This document shows positions 1-10,334 of a stretch of 41,295 bases of DNA, piece by piece; the stretch's first letter is position 1, and the number at the start of each line of letters is the position of its first letter. The position numbers were made by a program, and so were the translations under genes. The stretch comes from an uncultured Deferribacteres bacterium (GTDB lineage: Bacteria > Zhuqueibacterota > JdFR-76 > DREG01), in NCBI GenBank assembly GCA_913009825.1, contig CAJVYQ010000046.1, forward strand, positions 1 to 41,295, given 5' to 3'. The notes under the pieces were generated by a model. The model worked only from the letters and a program-made list of their open reading frames with translations, did not search any database and was not told the origin of the DNA.

Positions 1-92
1 GGCTAAGACATGAAAGCATCCTGAAGGATGCTATCGTAAATAGGACGCTTTAGCGCCCTTTCATTTCTTAGCCTTGTCGTTCACGGCAAGGC
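1..92. repeat. Structured repeat, copy A (hairpin element)
   Basis: Positions 1-16 pair with 58-73 (15 of 16 positions). Inside this long stem lie two small hairpins: GCATCC-TGAA-GGATGC at 16-31, and CGC-TTTA-GCG at 46-55. A further strong hairpin at 71-92 (GCCTTGTCG, loop TTCA, CGGCAAGGC) follows directly. The same architecture, with different paired bases, recurs in tandem at 35301-35392 and 35412-35503; the string AGGACGCTTTAGCG is identical in all three copies. Several stem positions have changed on both sides, which favours selection on structure. It may be a REP-like mobile element or a structured RNA; I know of no family assignment. Copy A may begin before the window, so a left part could be missing. 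Confidence 0.7.
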
Positions 93-282
93 GAAAAAGA
101 TTGAAAGAAAACACCTGAATAGTTACATATTTTTTAATATAACACCAAGTTTCACCTGCGCAAAAAAAGTGTTTTAAATAAGTTATGCTCAGTGATTCCG
201 ATGAAGTATTTGCCAGGTTTAAAGCTCTATGCCTCGAAGCTTTTTGGCCGGTAAAATTTGGTAGTAATAAAATGAGGAGTTA
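93..282. other. Intergenic stretch before the LD-carboxypeptidase
   Basis: No coding potential is seen. It contains one copy of the short repeat ACCTGAATAGTTAC (113-126), also found near purN and lgt. AT-rich sequence follows, and a ribosome binding site (GAGGAG, about 273-278) precedes the ATG at 283. I cannot assign a convincing promoter. Confidence 0.5.
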
Positions 283-1245
283 ATGGATCAAACTATCAGG
301 AGACCGATAAAACCAAAGCTTTTGAATCCCGGAGATGGGATCGGGATCATCACACCGGCAAGTCCCATGCTGGTAGAAAAATTGCACAAAGGGGTGGATT
401 ACCTGAAGGCGCTGGGTTACCGCACTTTTTTAGGAGAACATGTTTATGATTCGTACGGCTACCTGGCGGGAAGAGACAGGGATCGTGTCAACGATTTGCA
501 TTTCATGTTCGAAAATCCGGAAATTAAAGCGATTATTTCCAGTCGCGGTGGATATGGCACTCCCCGTTTGTTAGATAAAATCAATTATAATCTGATTGCC
601 GCTAACCCGAAGATATTTGTCGGTTACAGTGATCTTACGGCTTTACAGTTGGCAATCTGGCGGCATACGGGTCTGGTTACTTTTTCCGGTCCGATGGTGG
701 CTGTGGAAATGGGCAAAGGGATCGATCCTTTCACCGGGCAAAATTTTTGGCCTTTGCTTACCCAAACAAATGTGGATGGATTTTTTTCCCGGAAAACAGA
801 AAAGCCGGTTAAGGTGATTAAACAGGGTAAGGCGAAGGGAACCCTACTGGGCGGTTGTCTTTCTCTGATCAACTCTGTGATTGGCACGGGTCATCAGCCT
901 GCTTTTGATGGTGCAATTTTAATTTTGGAAGATGTGGGCGAAGAACCGTACCGCATCGATCGCTATCTCGCGCAACTTCAATCCGCCGGTGTTTTCACCC
1001 AAATCAGCGGCCTCATTCTAAGCCAGTTTATTAATTGTGAGGAAAAAGAAAAAGACCCGACTTTAACTCTCGACGAAATTTTTACAAATTATTTCGGATC
1101 CCTTTCTATCCCCATTGTAAAAAATTTTCTTTACGGTCACATTCCGAAAAAATTTACCATACCGATTGGAGTAAAAGTTGAAATTGATACGTCTGTTCCG
1201 GTAGTAAAATTGCTGGAAGCGCCGGTTGAAAGCAACGTGAGTTGA
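283..1245 (+). CDS. LD-carboxypeptidase, peptidase family S66 (LdcA/MccF-like)
   Basis: 320 aa, about the usual length for the family. S66 enzymes are serine peptidases that cleave the L,D bond of muropeptide tetrapeptides in cell-wall recycling; the MccF branch instead inactivates microcin C-type compounds. The Ser-Glu-His triad expected from P. aeruginosa LdcA is visible: Ser116 in GYSDLTAL, Glu216 in LEDVGEEPYRIDR and His286 in YGHIPKKF. The substrate-loop motif SSRGGYG is at 86-92. No signal peptide is present, so it should be cytoplasmic. The ATG follows a clear GAGGAG. It stands alone before the purN block; with a VanX-like dipeptidase nearby, a role in peptidoglycan peptide turnover is reasonable. 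LdcA versus MccF specificity cannot be decided from sequence. Confidence 0.88.
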   Translation: MDQTIRRPIKPKLLNPGDGIGIITPASPMLVEKLHKGVDYLKALGYRTFLGEHVYDSYGYLAGRDRDRVNDLHFMFENPEIKAIISSRGGYGTPRLLDKINYNLIAANPKIFVGYSDLTALQLAIWRHTGLVTFSGPMVAVEMGKGIDPFTGQNFWPLLTQTNVDGFFSRKTEKPVKVIKQGKAKGTLLGGCLSLINSVIGTGHQPAFDGAILILEDVGEEPYRIDRYLAQLQSAGVFTQISGLILSQFINCEEKEKDPTLTLDEIFTNYFGSLSIPIVKNFLYGHIPKKFTIPIGVKVEIDTSVPVVKLLEAPVESNVS

Positions 1246-1253
1246 TTGTTTTG

Positions 1254-1358
1254 AGTAACTATTCAGGTATGCTCAATATATTAACTATAATCAAGCTCAG
1301 GATAAACTCAGTCGAAGGCTTTCTGTGCAACAAATAGCAGGCATATCTGAATAGTTAC
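1254..1358. repeat. 105-bp MITE-like element with GTAACTATTCAG ends
   Basis: The two ends are inverted copies of GTAACTATTCAG(G/A)TATGC, 17 of 18 positions matching (1254-1271 and 1341-1358). The interior has no ORF. The 14-base tip also occurs alone at 113-126 and 10523-10536. The layout resembles a miniature inverted-repeat element or its solo ends, but a paired regulator-binding site cannot be excluded. I see no clear target-site duplication. Confidence 0.55.
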
Positions 1359-1431
1359 CTTTCTGATAAATGAAATGTTAAGACAGAAAAAGGTGCCGAA
1401 TAAAAATATAAATGTCGGTAAAAGGGAGAAA

Positions 1432-2076
1432 ATGTCGACAACATTGCAATTGGGTGTGCTGGCCTCCGGGCGGGGATCAAACTTTGCAGCAATTCTGGAC
1501 GCCATTTCGCAGAACAAACTGGATGCAAAGGTAAAAGTTTTAATTTCAAACAAACAGAAAGCCGGCGCTCTGGAAATTGCCGCAAAGCACAACATTCCTG
1601 CCGTGTTCGTTTCGCAAAAAAAGTTCAGTGATCCGGCATCGTTTGATGGAGAAGTTAGCAGAACGTTCGAAGAATATGAGGTGGATTTTGTTGTTCTGGC
1701 CGGATACCTGCGTTTGCTGTCCCAAAAGTTTGTCCGGCGCTACAAAAACCGCATACTGAATATTCATCCGGCGTTGCTGCCATCTTTCGGCGGGCAAGGG
1801 ATGTACGGGCATCATGTCCAAGAGGCGGTGCTCGGGCGCGGCTGTAAAGTGTCCGGTGTAACAGTTCATTTAGTGGATGAGTTATTCGATCATGGACCGA
1901 TTGTGAAACAGCGTTGCGTCCCCGTGCTTGAAACTGATTCGGCCGATTCGCTGGCGGCTCGTGTGCTGGTTCAGGAACATCAAGTTTTTGCCGAAGCGCT
2001 GCAGCTTTTTGCCGAAAATCGGGTAGAAATTGAAAATCACCGTGCAATTATTCTGCCCGGAAAGGAAAGAAATTGA
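1432..2076 (+). CDS. purN: Phosphoribosylglycinamide formyltransferase (GART)
   Basis: 214 aa. PurN transfers the formyl group of 10-formyl-tetrahydrofolate to GAR in de novo purine synthesis, in the cytoplasm. The N-terminal motif is GVLASGRGSNF (8-18). The catalytic set matches E. coli N106/H108/D144: Asn110 and His112 in LNIHPALLPSF, and Asp153 in DELFDHGPI. I chose ATG 1432 over the upstream in-frame ATG at 1375 because AAAGGGAG lies just before it and homology begins there. Its stop overlaps the next ATG by one base (TGATG), so the dipeptidase gene is probably translationally coupled. purH lies 1.1 kb downstream, separated by the dipeptidase and hicBA. Confidence 0.95.
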   Translation: MSTTLQLGVLASGRGSNFAAILDAISQNKLDAKVKVLISNKQKAGALEIAAKHNIPAVFVSQKKFSDPASFDGEVSRTFEEYEVDFVVLAGYLRLLSQKFVRRYKNRILNIHPALLPSFGGQGMYGHHVQEAVLGRGCKVSGVTVHLVDELFDHGPIVKQRCVPVLETDSADSLAARVLVQEHQVFAEALQLFAENRVEIENHRAIILPGKERN

Positions 2077-2687
2077 TGAAAAGAAAATTATTCCCGTTTG
2101 TTCTGCTTCTTTTTTTTCTTGTCTCATTTTGCGCAAAAGAAGAACCGCTGGTTTTGGTTTCTGATCTGGATTCAACCATTGTTATCGATCTGCCGTATGC
2201 AAGCCAAAATAATTTTGTCGGCAAAGTGCTGTACGATACCAGTCTCTGTTATCTGCGCAAATCGGTTGCGGAAAGGTTGATCCGGGTTCAAAAACGGCTG
2301 CAGAAACAGGGACTTGGGCTGAAAATTTGGGACGGCTACCGGCCCCGCCCGGTTCAATGGACAATGTGGCAATTGGTTCCCGATCCCAGATATGTGGCCG
2401 ATCCTAAAAAAGGTTCCCGCCACAATCGCGGTGCTGCGGTGGATGTAACGCTGGTAGATAGCGCCGGCTACGAGCTGCCTATGCCCACTTATTTTGATGA
2501 TTTTAGCGAAAAGGCGCACAGAGACTACCAAAATCTTCCCGAAAATATGATTCAAAATCGCGGGACTTTGTCGGCGGCCATGCAGGCGGAAGGATTTATT
2601 CCGCTTTCTTCCGAGTGGTGGCACTTTGACGCTCCCAACTGGCAGACTTATTCTTTGTTGGATATACTCTTGAAGGAAGTGAAATAA
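2076..2687 (+). CDS. D-alanyl-D-alanine dipeptidase (VanX/DdpX-like, peptidase M15D), exported
   Basis: 203 aa. These zinc enzymes hydrolyse D-Ala-D-Ala, for recycling or nutrient use; in vancomycin-resistance operons they deplete the normal dipeptide. Visible motifs are an arginine in DGYRP (Arg89), zinc ligands His116 and Asp123 in SRHNRGAAVDVT, Glu180 and His183 in EWWHFD. The N-terminus is a hydrophobic export signal ending LVSFC, with Cys19 possibly lipidated, though Phe at -1 is poor for a lipobox. It should therefore act in the periplasm. The translated region could also begin at TTG 2073, but ATG 2076 overlaps the purN stop and has GGAAAGG upstream. No vanH/vanA neighbours are present, so housekeeping peptidoglycan turnover is likelier than resistance. 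Confidence 0.87.
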   Translation: MKRKLFPFVLLLFFLVSFCAKEEPLVLVSDLDSTIVIDLPYASQNNFVGKVLYDTSLCYLRKSVAERLIRVQKRLQKQGLGLKIWDGYRPRPVQWTMWQLVPDPRYVADPKKGSRHNRGAAVDVTLVDSAGYELPMPTYFDDFSEKAHRDYQNLPENMIQNRGTLSAAMQAEGFIPLSSEWWHFDAPNWQTYSLLDILLKEVK

Positions 2688-2758
2688 CCCGGGAACATTG
2701 CGGTGTGTTGGTTGCTGACGATTTGAAAATCTTTCAATTAATTTGCAGGAGAAAAATA

Positions 2759-2950
2759 ATGAAAATAAAAATGACTTTGATCTATTGGAAAGGAGAAAAA
2801 TTTTGGTTGGGGAAACTATTGGAATACCCGGAAATAATGACACAAGGGGAAACGTTTGAGGAATTGGAAGAAAATATTAAGGACGCCTATCTTCTGATGA
2901 ATATGGAAGAAGTACCTGAAAATTACAGCCTGAAAGAAATCGCGATATGA
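2759..2950 (+). CDS. hicB: HicB-family antitoxin (short form)
   Basis: 63 aa. HicB proteins bind and neutralise HicA mRNA interferases. The sequence has the HicB fold pattern: two strands (KMTLIYW, KFWLGKLLEYP), then TQGETFEELEENIKDAYLL, which is typical of the family. It is the short form and I see no C-terminal ribbon-helix-helix or HTH segment, so autoregulation may depend on another factor. ATG 2759 follows CAGGAG at good spacing; an upstream in-frame start at 2705 is less likely. The stop overlaps the hicA start (ATGA), so the two are translationally coupled with antitoxin first. Confidence 0.82.
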   Translation: MKIKMTLIYWKGEKFWLGKLLEYPEIMTQGETFEELEENIKDAYLLMNMEEVPENYSLKEIAI

Positions 2951-3126
2951 AAAGGAAAGAGTTTATCCAACAGTTAAAAAAAGATGGCTGTGTTTTGATT
3001 AGGGCTGGAGCAAAACATGATATTTATTATAATACAGCAAGCGGGAAAAAACAACCTGTACCCAGACATTCTGAAATTGATAATAATTTAGCAAAGCATA
3101 TAAGAAAATATTTAGGATTGGAATAA
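2947..3126 (+). CDS. hicA: HicA-family mRNA interferase toxin
   Basis: 59 aa, a normal HicA length. HicA toxins have a dsRBD-like fold and cleave mRNA; the catalytic residue is the conserved His, here His24 in RAGAKHDIYYN. The family pattern continues with KKQPVPRHSEIDNNLAKHIRKYLGL, where PRH-E-I is the usual second conserved block. It starts at ATG 2947 inside the hicB stop. The intact catalytic His and full length suggest a working toxin. The pair sits between vanX-like and purH, 57 bp before the purH start. Confidence 0.85.
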   Translation: MKRKEFIQQLKKDGCVLIRAGAKHDIYYNTASGKKQPVPRHSEIDNNLAKHIRKYLGLE

Positions 3127-3182
3127 TGGGTGATTCAACAGAGATGAAGTTTTTTCAACAATCATTTTAACGAGGGAAAAAA

Positions 3183-4730
3183 GTGAAAGTCAAACGTGCG
3201 TTGATCAGTGTTTACAACAAAGATGGGATTGAAGAATTTGCCGCCATGCTTACCGGTTTGGGCATCGAAATATTCAGCAGCGGCGGTACGGCAAAATTTC
3301 TGCACGAGAGGAATATCCCGGTAGTGCAAATTTCGGATGTTACCGGATTCCCTGAAATTTTGGCCGGCCGGGTGAAAACCATGCACCCGCGTATTTCGGC
3401 AGGGATTTTAGCGCTGCGTGACAAACCGGAACATGTACGGCAGCTTGATGAGCATCAAATTAAAATGATTGATCTTGTGGTGGTTAACCTGTACCCATTT
3501 TTATCTGCGCTGTCCGAACATAAAGCACATCAGAATATGCTGGAGTTGATCGATATCGGCGGCCCTACTTTGATTCGTGCAGCGGCAAAAAATCATCCCC
3601 ATGTTGCCGTGGTAACCTCGCCGCAGCAATTGCAGGCCGTTGCCGGGGAGATGCAAAATTCCGGCGGCGAAATCTCCGCACAACTGCGGCAGAAATTAGC
3701 CCGGGAGGCGTTTCAGCACACCGCTTATTATGACGCCATGATTGCCGATTATTTTGCCGGTCTGGAAGGCCGGCCTGACGAACTACCTTCTCAAATTGTC
3801 TTGCCGCTTCAACAAGTTTCTAAGATGCGGTATGGTGAAAATCCCCACCAGCAAGCCGGTTTTTATCAATCTTCCACAAGCCCGGATATCGAAGGGATCG
3901 AACAGCTCAATGGCATTCAGCTTTCGTACAACAATCTCATGGATGTGGATGCTGCCATCAGCGCCGTGAATAGTTTTCGGGAACCGGCGGTTGTTATTGT
4001 CAAGCACACTAACCCGTGCGGCATCGGATCGGATGTGAATGTGGAACCGGCCTATCAAAAGGCGTTGGCTACCGATCCCATCTCTGCCTTTGGCGGCATC
4101 CTTTGTACCAATCAAACCGTAACGATGAATCTGGCGGAAAGTTTGAAGAAGCATTTTTTAGAAGTGTTGATTGCTCCTGATTTTGAACCGGAAGCATTGG
4201 GGAAATTACGAAAAAAAAGGAAGTTAAGAATTCTAAAATATTTTCCGAATACTGATAATAGACCCAAATACTGTTTTCGCAGCTCACTAAACGGCATGTT
4301 GGTTCAGTTTGAGAATATTGCCGTGTGGGATGAAGAAAAACTGAAAGTAGTAACCGAGCGGGAACCAACAGCAGACGAGTGGCAGGCTTTGGCATTCAAT
4401 TGGCGGGTGGTGAAGCATGTGAAATCGAATGCTATCGTTTTTGGGTTGAAAGACCGGACGCTCGGCATCGGCGCCGGTCAAATGTCCCGGGTTGATTCGG
4501 TGGAATTGGCAGTGCAAAAATCCGGGAAATCACAGCTTTCGTTGCATGGATCCGTTCTGGCCTCCGATGCATTTTTCCCGTTCAGGGATGGCGTGGATGC
4601 CGCCGCTCAGGCCGGCGTTACAGCGATTGTTCAACCGGGTGGTTCCATTCGGGATGAAGAAGTTGTTGCTGCGGCTAATGAGCAGGACATTGCCATGGTA
4701 TTCACCGGAATGAGGCATTTTCGCCATTGA
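3183..4730 (+). CDS. purH: Bifunctional AICAR transformylase / IMP cyclohydrolase
   Basis: 515 aa, full length. PurH carries out the last two steps of IMP synthesis. The N-terminal IMP cyclohydrolase (MGS-like) domain covers about 1-195, with [10 protein letters not shown] near 31-40 and Lys65 in GRVKTMHP. The C-terminal AICAR transformylase domain contains Lys274-His275 in [10 protein letters not shown], and ends with the usual [16 protein letters not shown] and [10 protein letters not shown] blocks. The start is GTG with GAGGG about 7 bases upstream. A somewhat basic loop ([15 protein letters not shown], about residues 340-354) falls where other PurH proteins also vary. It completes the purine pair with purN. 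Confidence 0.95.
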   Translation: MKVKRALISVYNKDGIEEFAAMLTGLGIEIFSSGGTAKFLHERNIPVVQISDVTGFPEILAGRVKTMHPRISAGILALRDKPEHVRQLDEHQIKMIDLVVVNLYPFLSALSEHKAHQNMLELIDIGGPTLIRAAAKNHPHVAVVTSPQQLQAVAGEMQNSGGEISAQLRQKLAREAFQHTAYYDAMIADYFAGLEGRPDELPSQIVLPLQQVSKMRYGENPHQQAGFYQSSTSPDIEGIEQLNGIQLSYNNLMDVDAAISAVNSFREPAVVIVKHTNPCGIGSDVNVEPAYQKALATDPISAFGGILCTNQTVTMNLAESLKKHFLEVLIAPDFEPEALGKLRKKRKLRILKYFPNTDNRPKYCFRSSLNGMLVQFENIAVWDEEKLKVVTEREPTADEWQALAFNWRVVKHVKSNAIVFGLKDRTLGIGAGQMSRVDSVELAVQKSGKSQLSLHGSVLASDAFFPFRDGVDAAAQAGVTAIVQPGGSIRDEEVVAAANEQDIAMVFTGMRHFRH

Positions 4731-5935
<1,205 letters not shown>

Positions 5936-5944
5936 ACCGATTTT

Positions 5945-6727
5945 ATGATTCGTTGGGAAAAATATGTTTTTGCATTTCGGGATTATATCATCCTGCTGAT
6001 TTTGTTGTCCTTCTCGTATATTCTTATCTTGAATAATGACAAACCGCAAATCTATTGGATCCGGTCGCAGGTTTTAAATGTGGCCGGCATTTGGCAAAAT
6101 GAAGTCAGTTCCATCTTCCGGTACCGTACCCTGAAAATTGAAAATGATATTCTACGAAGCCGCCTGGCGTTGCTCTCGTACGAAAACAGCCTGATGAAAG
6201 AAGCGTATTTGGAAAATGACCGGCTGCGAAATCTGTTGGGCTTTAAAAAATCGAGTAAAAAGGAGCTGGTTACTGTTTCAATTATTCGGCAGAATTATGA
6301 AGGTTTCTCGCATACGTTTCATGTAAATGTTGGTACCAAAGCCGGTATAAAAGTCAACTCGCCTGTGGTTTCCAGTACAGGGTTGATTGGGAAAACCGTT
6401 TTATCCGCTTCGAACAGTTCGGTAATACAAGTTCTGGATGATATTAATTTCCGTGTCGGTGCCATGATTCAGAGAAGCCGGGTTTCCGGTATTGTCCGTC
6501 CGGATAAAAATTCCGGTTTACGTCTGGGTTTTATTCCGATGATTGCCGATGTGAAAGTCGGTGACGTGGTGATCACTTCGGGATATAGCGATATTTATCC
6601 CAAAGGGATCGAGATTGGCATTGTCAGCAAAGTGGAAAAGACGCAGACCGGTTTATTCCAGGATGTTCGGATAGAACCGGCAGTTGATTTGGAAAATATC
6701 GAAGAGGCTTTCATCATTTTAAATTAG
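5945..6727 (+). CDS. mreC: Rod-shape-determining protein MreC
   Basis: 260 aa. MreC is a periplasmic bitopic scaffold that joins MreB/MreD to PBP2 and RodA. There is one N-terminal membrane helix (about 14-30, IILLILLSFSYILIL), then a coiled coil (about 55-95, RTLKIENDILRSRLALLSYEN...), then the double beta-barrel domain with the family signature VNVGTKAGIKVNSPVVSSTGLIGKT-like stretch in the middle. The end (FQDVRIEPAVDLENIEEAFII) is typical. No good Shine-Dalgarno is seen; translation is probably coupled to mreB, which stops 9 bp before. Confidence 0.93.
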   Translation: MIRWEKYVFAFRDYIILLILLSFSYILILNNDKPQIYWIRSQVLNVAGIWQNEVSSIFRYRTLKIENDILRSRLALLSYENSLMKEAYLENDRLRNLLGFKKSSKKELVTVSIIRQNYEGFSHTFHVNVGTKAGIKVNSPVVSSTGLIGKTVLSASNSSVIQVLDDINFRVGAMIQRSRVSGIVRPDKNSGLRLGFIPMIADVKVGDVVITSGYSDIYPKGIEIGIVSKVEKTQTGLFQDVRIEPAVDLENIEEAFIILN

Positions 6728-6741
6728 CGGATTGGTTTTGG

Positions 6742-7230
6742 ATGCAAATCTTGATTTTGGGATTAGTTTATATCCTCGTTCTGTTGGCTCAACTTACTTT
6801 TGCTAATTTGTTGTCCGTTTATTCAATTAAACCGGATTTTGTTTTAATTTTTGTGATTTATATCAGTTTCAGATTCGGTCGTTTATGGGGCGGTGTAGGT
6901 GGATTTGCGGCCGGTATCATCGAAGATTCTTTTATCACAGTGCTGTTTGGTTTAAATGCTTTGTGCAAAACATTTGTTGGCTTCCTGGTTTCTGTTTTCC
7001 CCTGGCGTATAACCGGCCGTGCCACTCCGGATGCTGCGTTGCTACTCTTTTTAGCTGCTCTTGTGCATGATTTTCTTTTTAATGTGATTTATTCACTCGG
7101 TTCGGGCACGGGATTATTTTTCATCTTTTTCCGTTTTGCCCTGCCGGGAGCGTTGTACACTTTGTTGTTTGGCTCGATTTTTCATGCTATATTTCCCGGT
7201 TTTTTGAAGTTTCGTTATGAACATATTTAA
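6742..7230 (+). CDS. mreD: Rod-shape-determining membrane protein MreD
   Basis: 162 aa, almost entirely hydrophobic with about five membrane spans. It starts with ILGLVYILVLLAQLTFANLLSVYSIKPDF, the usual MreD opening in which a P-D pair follows the first span. MreD is the inner-membrane partner of MreC in the elongasome. Its position between mreC and mrdA confirms the call. Its last 14 bases overlap mrdA in another frame, so coupling is likely. Confidence 0.9.
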   Translation: MQILILGLVYILVLLAQLTFANLLSVYSIKPDFVLIFVIYISFRFGRLWGGVGGFAAGIIEDSFITVLFGLNALCKTFVGFLVSVFPWRITGRATPDAALLLFLAALVHDFLFNVIYSLGSGTGLFFIFFRFALPGALYTLLFGSIFHAIFPGFLKFRYEHI

Positions 7231-9031
7231 TAATCAAACAGGAAAGATGTCACCGGTCTACTTATACTGGGTGGCTATTGTCATCGTAAGCCTGATACTA
7301 TTCTACCGCCTTTTCTATCTGCAAATTCTTCATCAATCTGAATATAGTCTGCAATCAGATCAAAACAGAATCCGCGAAGTTACCTTACAGCCTTTACGCG
7401 GTCTCATCTATGATCGGGCCGGGAAATTGCTGGTGAATGACTATCCCGCCTTTACGCTGTATGCAATACCCTACTACTTACGTAGAAATCCGCAGATTTA
7501 TAATAAACTTGCCGCTTACACCGGCCGGCAAACAGAAGTTTTGCAAAAGATTGTCCGCCGGGATATGCTTGGCTACTTTAAGCCGGTCCGCTTACTGCGC
7601 CAGGTTGATTTTAAAGTTGTCTCCAGGTTTGAAGAGAACAGGATGGATTTTCCAGGGGTAGATTTTTGGGTCGAACCGATCCGTTCCTATCCTACGGAAA
7701 TTAAAGCCGCCCATCTTTTTGGCTATCTGGGAGAAATCTCTCCGGATGAAATGAAGAAAAATGCTCGTTTTCAAAAAGGAGATATTATCGGTAAAAAAGG
7801 TCTGGAAAGATATTATGAAAATATTTTACATGGCAAACCGGGCGTAAAATATGTGGAAGTTGATGTGGTTGGCCGGGAAATCAAAACTTTGCAAAATCCA
7901 AAGCAGCAGGCTCCTGTTCCGGGAGATCAACTGTTCCTGACGCTTGATTATGATTTACAGCGCCGGGCGGAACAGTTGATGGAAGGAAAGCGGGGCAGTA
8001 TTATCATGATGGATCTGAGGGATGGCGGTATTCTGACGATGGTGAGCAAACCGGATTATTCTCCGGAGGATCTCTCGGGCGTCATTTCGCTAAAGGTTTG
8101 GAACAGACTGTTGCATGATCCTGACCATCCCATGTACGATCGATCCATTCAGAGTGTTTATCCGCCCGGCTCAACTTATAAATTAGTGCTGGCTTTGGCA
8201 GCCTTAACCAATCACACCATTACACCGGAGTGGTCAACAACTTGCAAAGGGTACATGAGGTTTGGTCGCCGGCCGTTTAAGTGTTGGAAAGCAGGCGGAC
8301 ACGGGCGCCTGAATATGTACCAGGCTATAGAACAATCCTGCAATGTTTATTTTTACCGGTTGGGTCTAAAGGTTGGCATTGATGAATGGTCTAAATTTTC
8401 CCGTTTGTTTCATTTTGGTCAAAAAACCGGGATCGATTTACCTCTGGAAATGACAGGAAATGTCCCGGATAAAAACTATCTTGATAAAAAATATGGTACA
8501 GGTAAATGGACACAGGGGCTTATGTTAAATCTTGCCGTGGGGCAGGGTGACCTTTTGGTAACTCCTCTGCAGATGCTACAGTTTGTATCTATCGTGGCCA
8601 GAAAAGGAGTTCTCTACAAACCTCATCTGATGTACTATCATGTTAATCCTTTAACCGGAGTAAAAACTTACTATCAACCCGATTCGACTGTAATTGGTAC
8701 GGTACCGGATACCGCTTATCAGATGGTTCGGAAAGGGATGTATATGGTTGTGAATGGGATCAAAGGAACGGGAAAAGCAGCTTCCGTTCCCAATGTAATT
8801 GTGGCCGGAAAAAGCGGGACGGCGCAAAACCCTCATGGGAAAAGTCATGCCTGGTTTATCGGTTTTGCTCCTTTTGATTCCCCGAAAGTAGCTATCGTTG
8901 CTTTTGTTGAAAATGGCGGCGGCGGCGGCGCTGTAGCGGCTCCGAAAGCGGGTGTTCTGTTCAGGCGTTTTTTTAAAAGGTTGCAGGAAAATTCAACCCG
9001 GCAAACAATTGCCGGGAATATAAATAAGTGA
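7217..9031 (+). CDS. mrdA: Penicillin-binding protein 2 (elongasome transpeptidase)
   Basis: 604 aa class B PBP. PBP2 cross-links peptidoglycan during lateral growth, working with RodA. One N-terminal membrane anchor (about 14-34) precedes the PBP dimerisation/pedestal domain (about 50-220) and the transpeptidase domain. Active-site motifs are Ser319-x-x-Lys322 (YPPGSTYK), Ser374-Cys-Asn376 (EQSCNVYFY) and Lys532-Ser-Gly (AGKSGTAQ). A glycine run, VENGGGGGAVAA, sits near the end. It overlaps mreD by 14 bases and ends 9 bp before rodA. Confidence 0.95.
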   Translation: MNIFNNQTGKMSPVYLYWVAIVIVSLILFYRLFYLQILHQSEYSLQSDQNRIREVTLQPLRGLIYDRAGKLLVNDYPAFTLYAIPYYLRRNPQIYNKLAAYTGRQTEVLQKIVRRDMLGYFKPVRLLRQVDFKVVSRFEENRMDFPGVDFWVEPIRSYPTEIKAAHLFGYLGEISPDEMKKNARFQKGDIIGKKGLERYYENILHGKPGVKYVEVDVVGREIKTLQNPKQQAPVPGDQLFLTLDYDLQRRAEQLMEGKRGSIIMMDLRDGGILTMVSKPDYSPEDLSGVISLKVWNRLLHDPDHPMYDRSIQSVYPPGSTYKLVLALAALTNHTITPEWSTTCKGYMRFGRRPFKCWKAGGHGRLNMYQAIEQSCNVYFYRLGLKVGIDEWSKFSRLFHFGQKTGIDLPLEMTGNVPDKNYLDKKYGTGKWTQGLMLNLAVGQGDLLVTPLQMLQFVSIVARKGVLYKPHLMYYHVNPLTGVKTYYQPDSTVIGTVPDTAYQMVRKGMYMVVNGIKGTGKAASVPNVIVAGKSGTAQNPHGKSHAWFIGFAPFDSPKVAIVAFVENGGGGGAVAAPKAGVLFRRFFKRLQENSTRQTIAGNINK

Positions 9032-9040
9032 TTTGAAGAT

Positions 9041-10279
9041 ATGAAATTCACAGATTCCCAAAAATATCATGTTTCCGCCGGAGATATGGTTTTGATCATT
9101 TCCATGTTTCTGTTGATCTGTATTGGGTTTATCTCCATTTACAGCGCCACCTCGGGTCACCAAGGTACCGCCTTATCCATGAATTTTCAGCATCAGATTT
9201 ACTGGTTTATTTTAGGAATCATTCTTATTCTGCTCACCATTAACTTCCCGCCGCAATTTTATCAGGCCCTCTCTTATGCAATTTATGGCGTAATTGTTGT
9301 CAGTCTGATAGCCGTTCTTTTTGTCGGCAAAGCCGGCGGCGGCGCGGAACGCTGGCTCGCATTTGGGGGCTTTCGCTTTCAACCTTCCGAATGGGCCAAG
9401 CTGGCAACAATTTTGGCTCTTGCCCGCTATCTTGCCGATCATCATGACAAATTGCGGCAAAAAAAATATCTGCTTATCAGTGCGGCGATCGGTCTGCTGC
9501 CCATGCTGTTGATTTTTAAACAACCCGATTTGGGCACTTCTCTGGTTTTTGTGTTTATCGTTCCGTCCATGATGTATTGGGCCGGTGTTTCTCCGCTGAT
9601 CCTTTTTTTAACATTTTTACCCGGTTTGACAATGATTGCTTCTTTCAAACTTTGGTCATTCTTTTTGATTATGGGTATTTTAATTGGCGTGTTGTACGCC
9701 ACTAAGAAAAATTTGCTGTTTTCGATCTCAAATTTGCTGTTAAATATATCCGTTGGCATATTCACCCCCTTTCTGTGGAATTCATTGGAAGCATACCAGC
9801 AGAAACGAGTGCTTTCATTTTTAGGATTGGTCAGCGATCCCAAAGGAGTGAGTTATCAGGTCATTCAGTCCAAAGTGGCCATTGGCTCCGGAGGTGTAAC
9901 CGGCAAAGGGTTCTTAGCCGGGACCCAAACACAACTGCGTTTTTTGCCGGAACAGCATACAGATTTCATCTTTTCCGTCATCGGCGAAGAATTCGGCTTT
10001 CTCGGCGGTGCAATCACGCTTCTTCTTTTTATCATTATTTTGATCCGCGGAATTCAAATAGCTGCAAAAATTAAAAATCGTTTTGCGTCGCTGGTATCTA
10101 TCGGTATTACAACCATGTTATTGTTCCATTTCTTTGTAAATATTGGTATGGTGACAGGGATTATGCCGGTTACCGGTTTGCCTCTGCCTTTTGTCAGCTA
10201 CGGCGGTTCATTTTTAATTACCAGCATGATTGCCGTGGCGCTTCTGCTAAATTTTTCTATTCGTAAGCATCAATATTGA
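9041..10279 (+). CDS. rodA: Peptidoglycan glycosyltransferase RodA (SEDS family)
   Basis: 412 aa polytopic SEDS protein with about ten membrane spans. It polymerises lipid II with PBP2. Family signatures are present: FGGFRFQPSEWAK followed by LARYLA; KQPDLGTSLVF; the GVTGKGFLAGTQTQLRFLPE block with EQHTDFIFSVIGEEFGFLGG; and the C-terminal GLPLPFVSYGGSFL. All are intact. It closes the mreBCD-mrdA-rodA operon, and gene order supports RodA rather than FtsW. Confidence 0.95.
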   Translation: MKFTDSQKYHVSAGDMVLIISMFLLICIGFISIYSATSGHQGTALSMNFQHQIYWFILGIILILLTINFPPQFYQALSYAIYGVIVVSLIAVLFVGKAGGGAERWLAFGGFRFQPSEWAKLATILALARYLADHHDKLRQKKYLLISAAIGLLPMLLIFKQPDLGTSLVFVFIVPSMMYWAGVSPLILFLTFLPGLTMIASFKLWSFFLIMGILIGVLYATKKNLLFSISNLLLNISVGIFTPFLWNSLEAYQQKRVLSFLGLVSDPKGVSYQVIQSKVAIGSGGVTGKGFLAGTQTQLRFLPEQHTDFIFSVIGEEFGFLGGAITLLLFIIILIRGIQIAAKIKNRFASLVSIGITTMLLFHFFVNIGMVTGIMPVTGLPLPFVSYGGSFLITSMIAVALLLNFSIRKHQY

Positions 10280-10334
10280 TCTGTCGACAAAGAAGATCGA
10301 AGGCGATTTATTGTATCCCGGTTTGTACCATGCA

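Noticed and set aside
2076-2687. Vancomycin-resistance vanX
   Set aside because: No vanH, vanA or vanRS neighbours, and an export signal unlike cytoplasmic VanX; peptidoglycan dipeptide turnover is more likely.
2172-2843. 223-codon open frame on the minus strand over the dipeptidase and hicB
   Set aside because: It mirrors well-supported + strand genes with zinc-site and HicB motifs; the reverse product has no recognisable domain.
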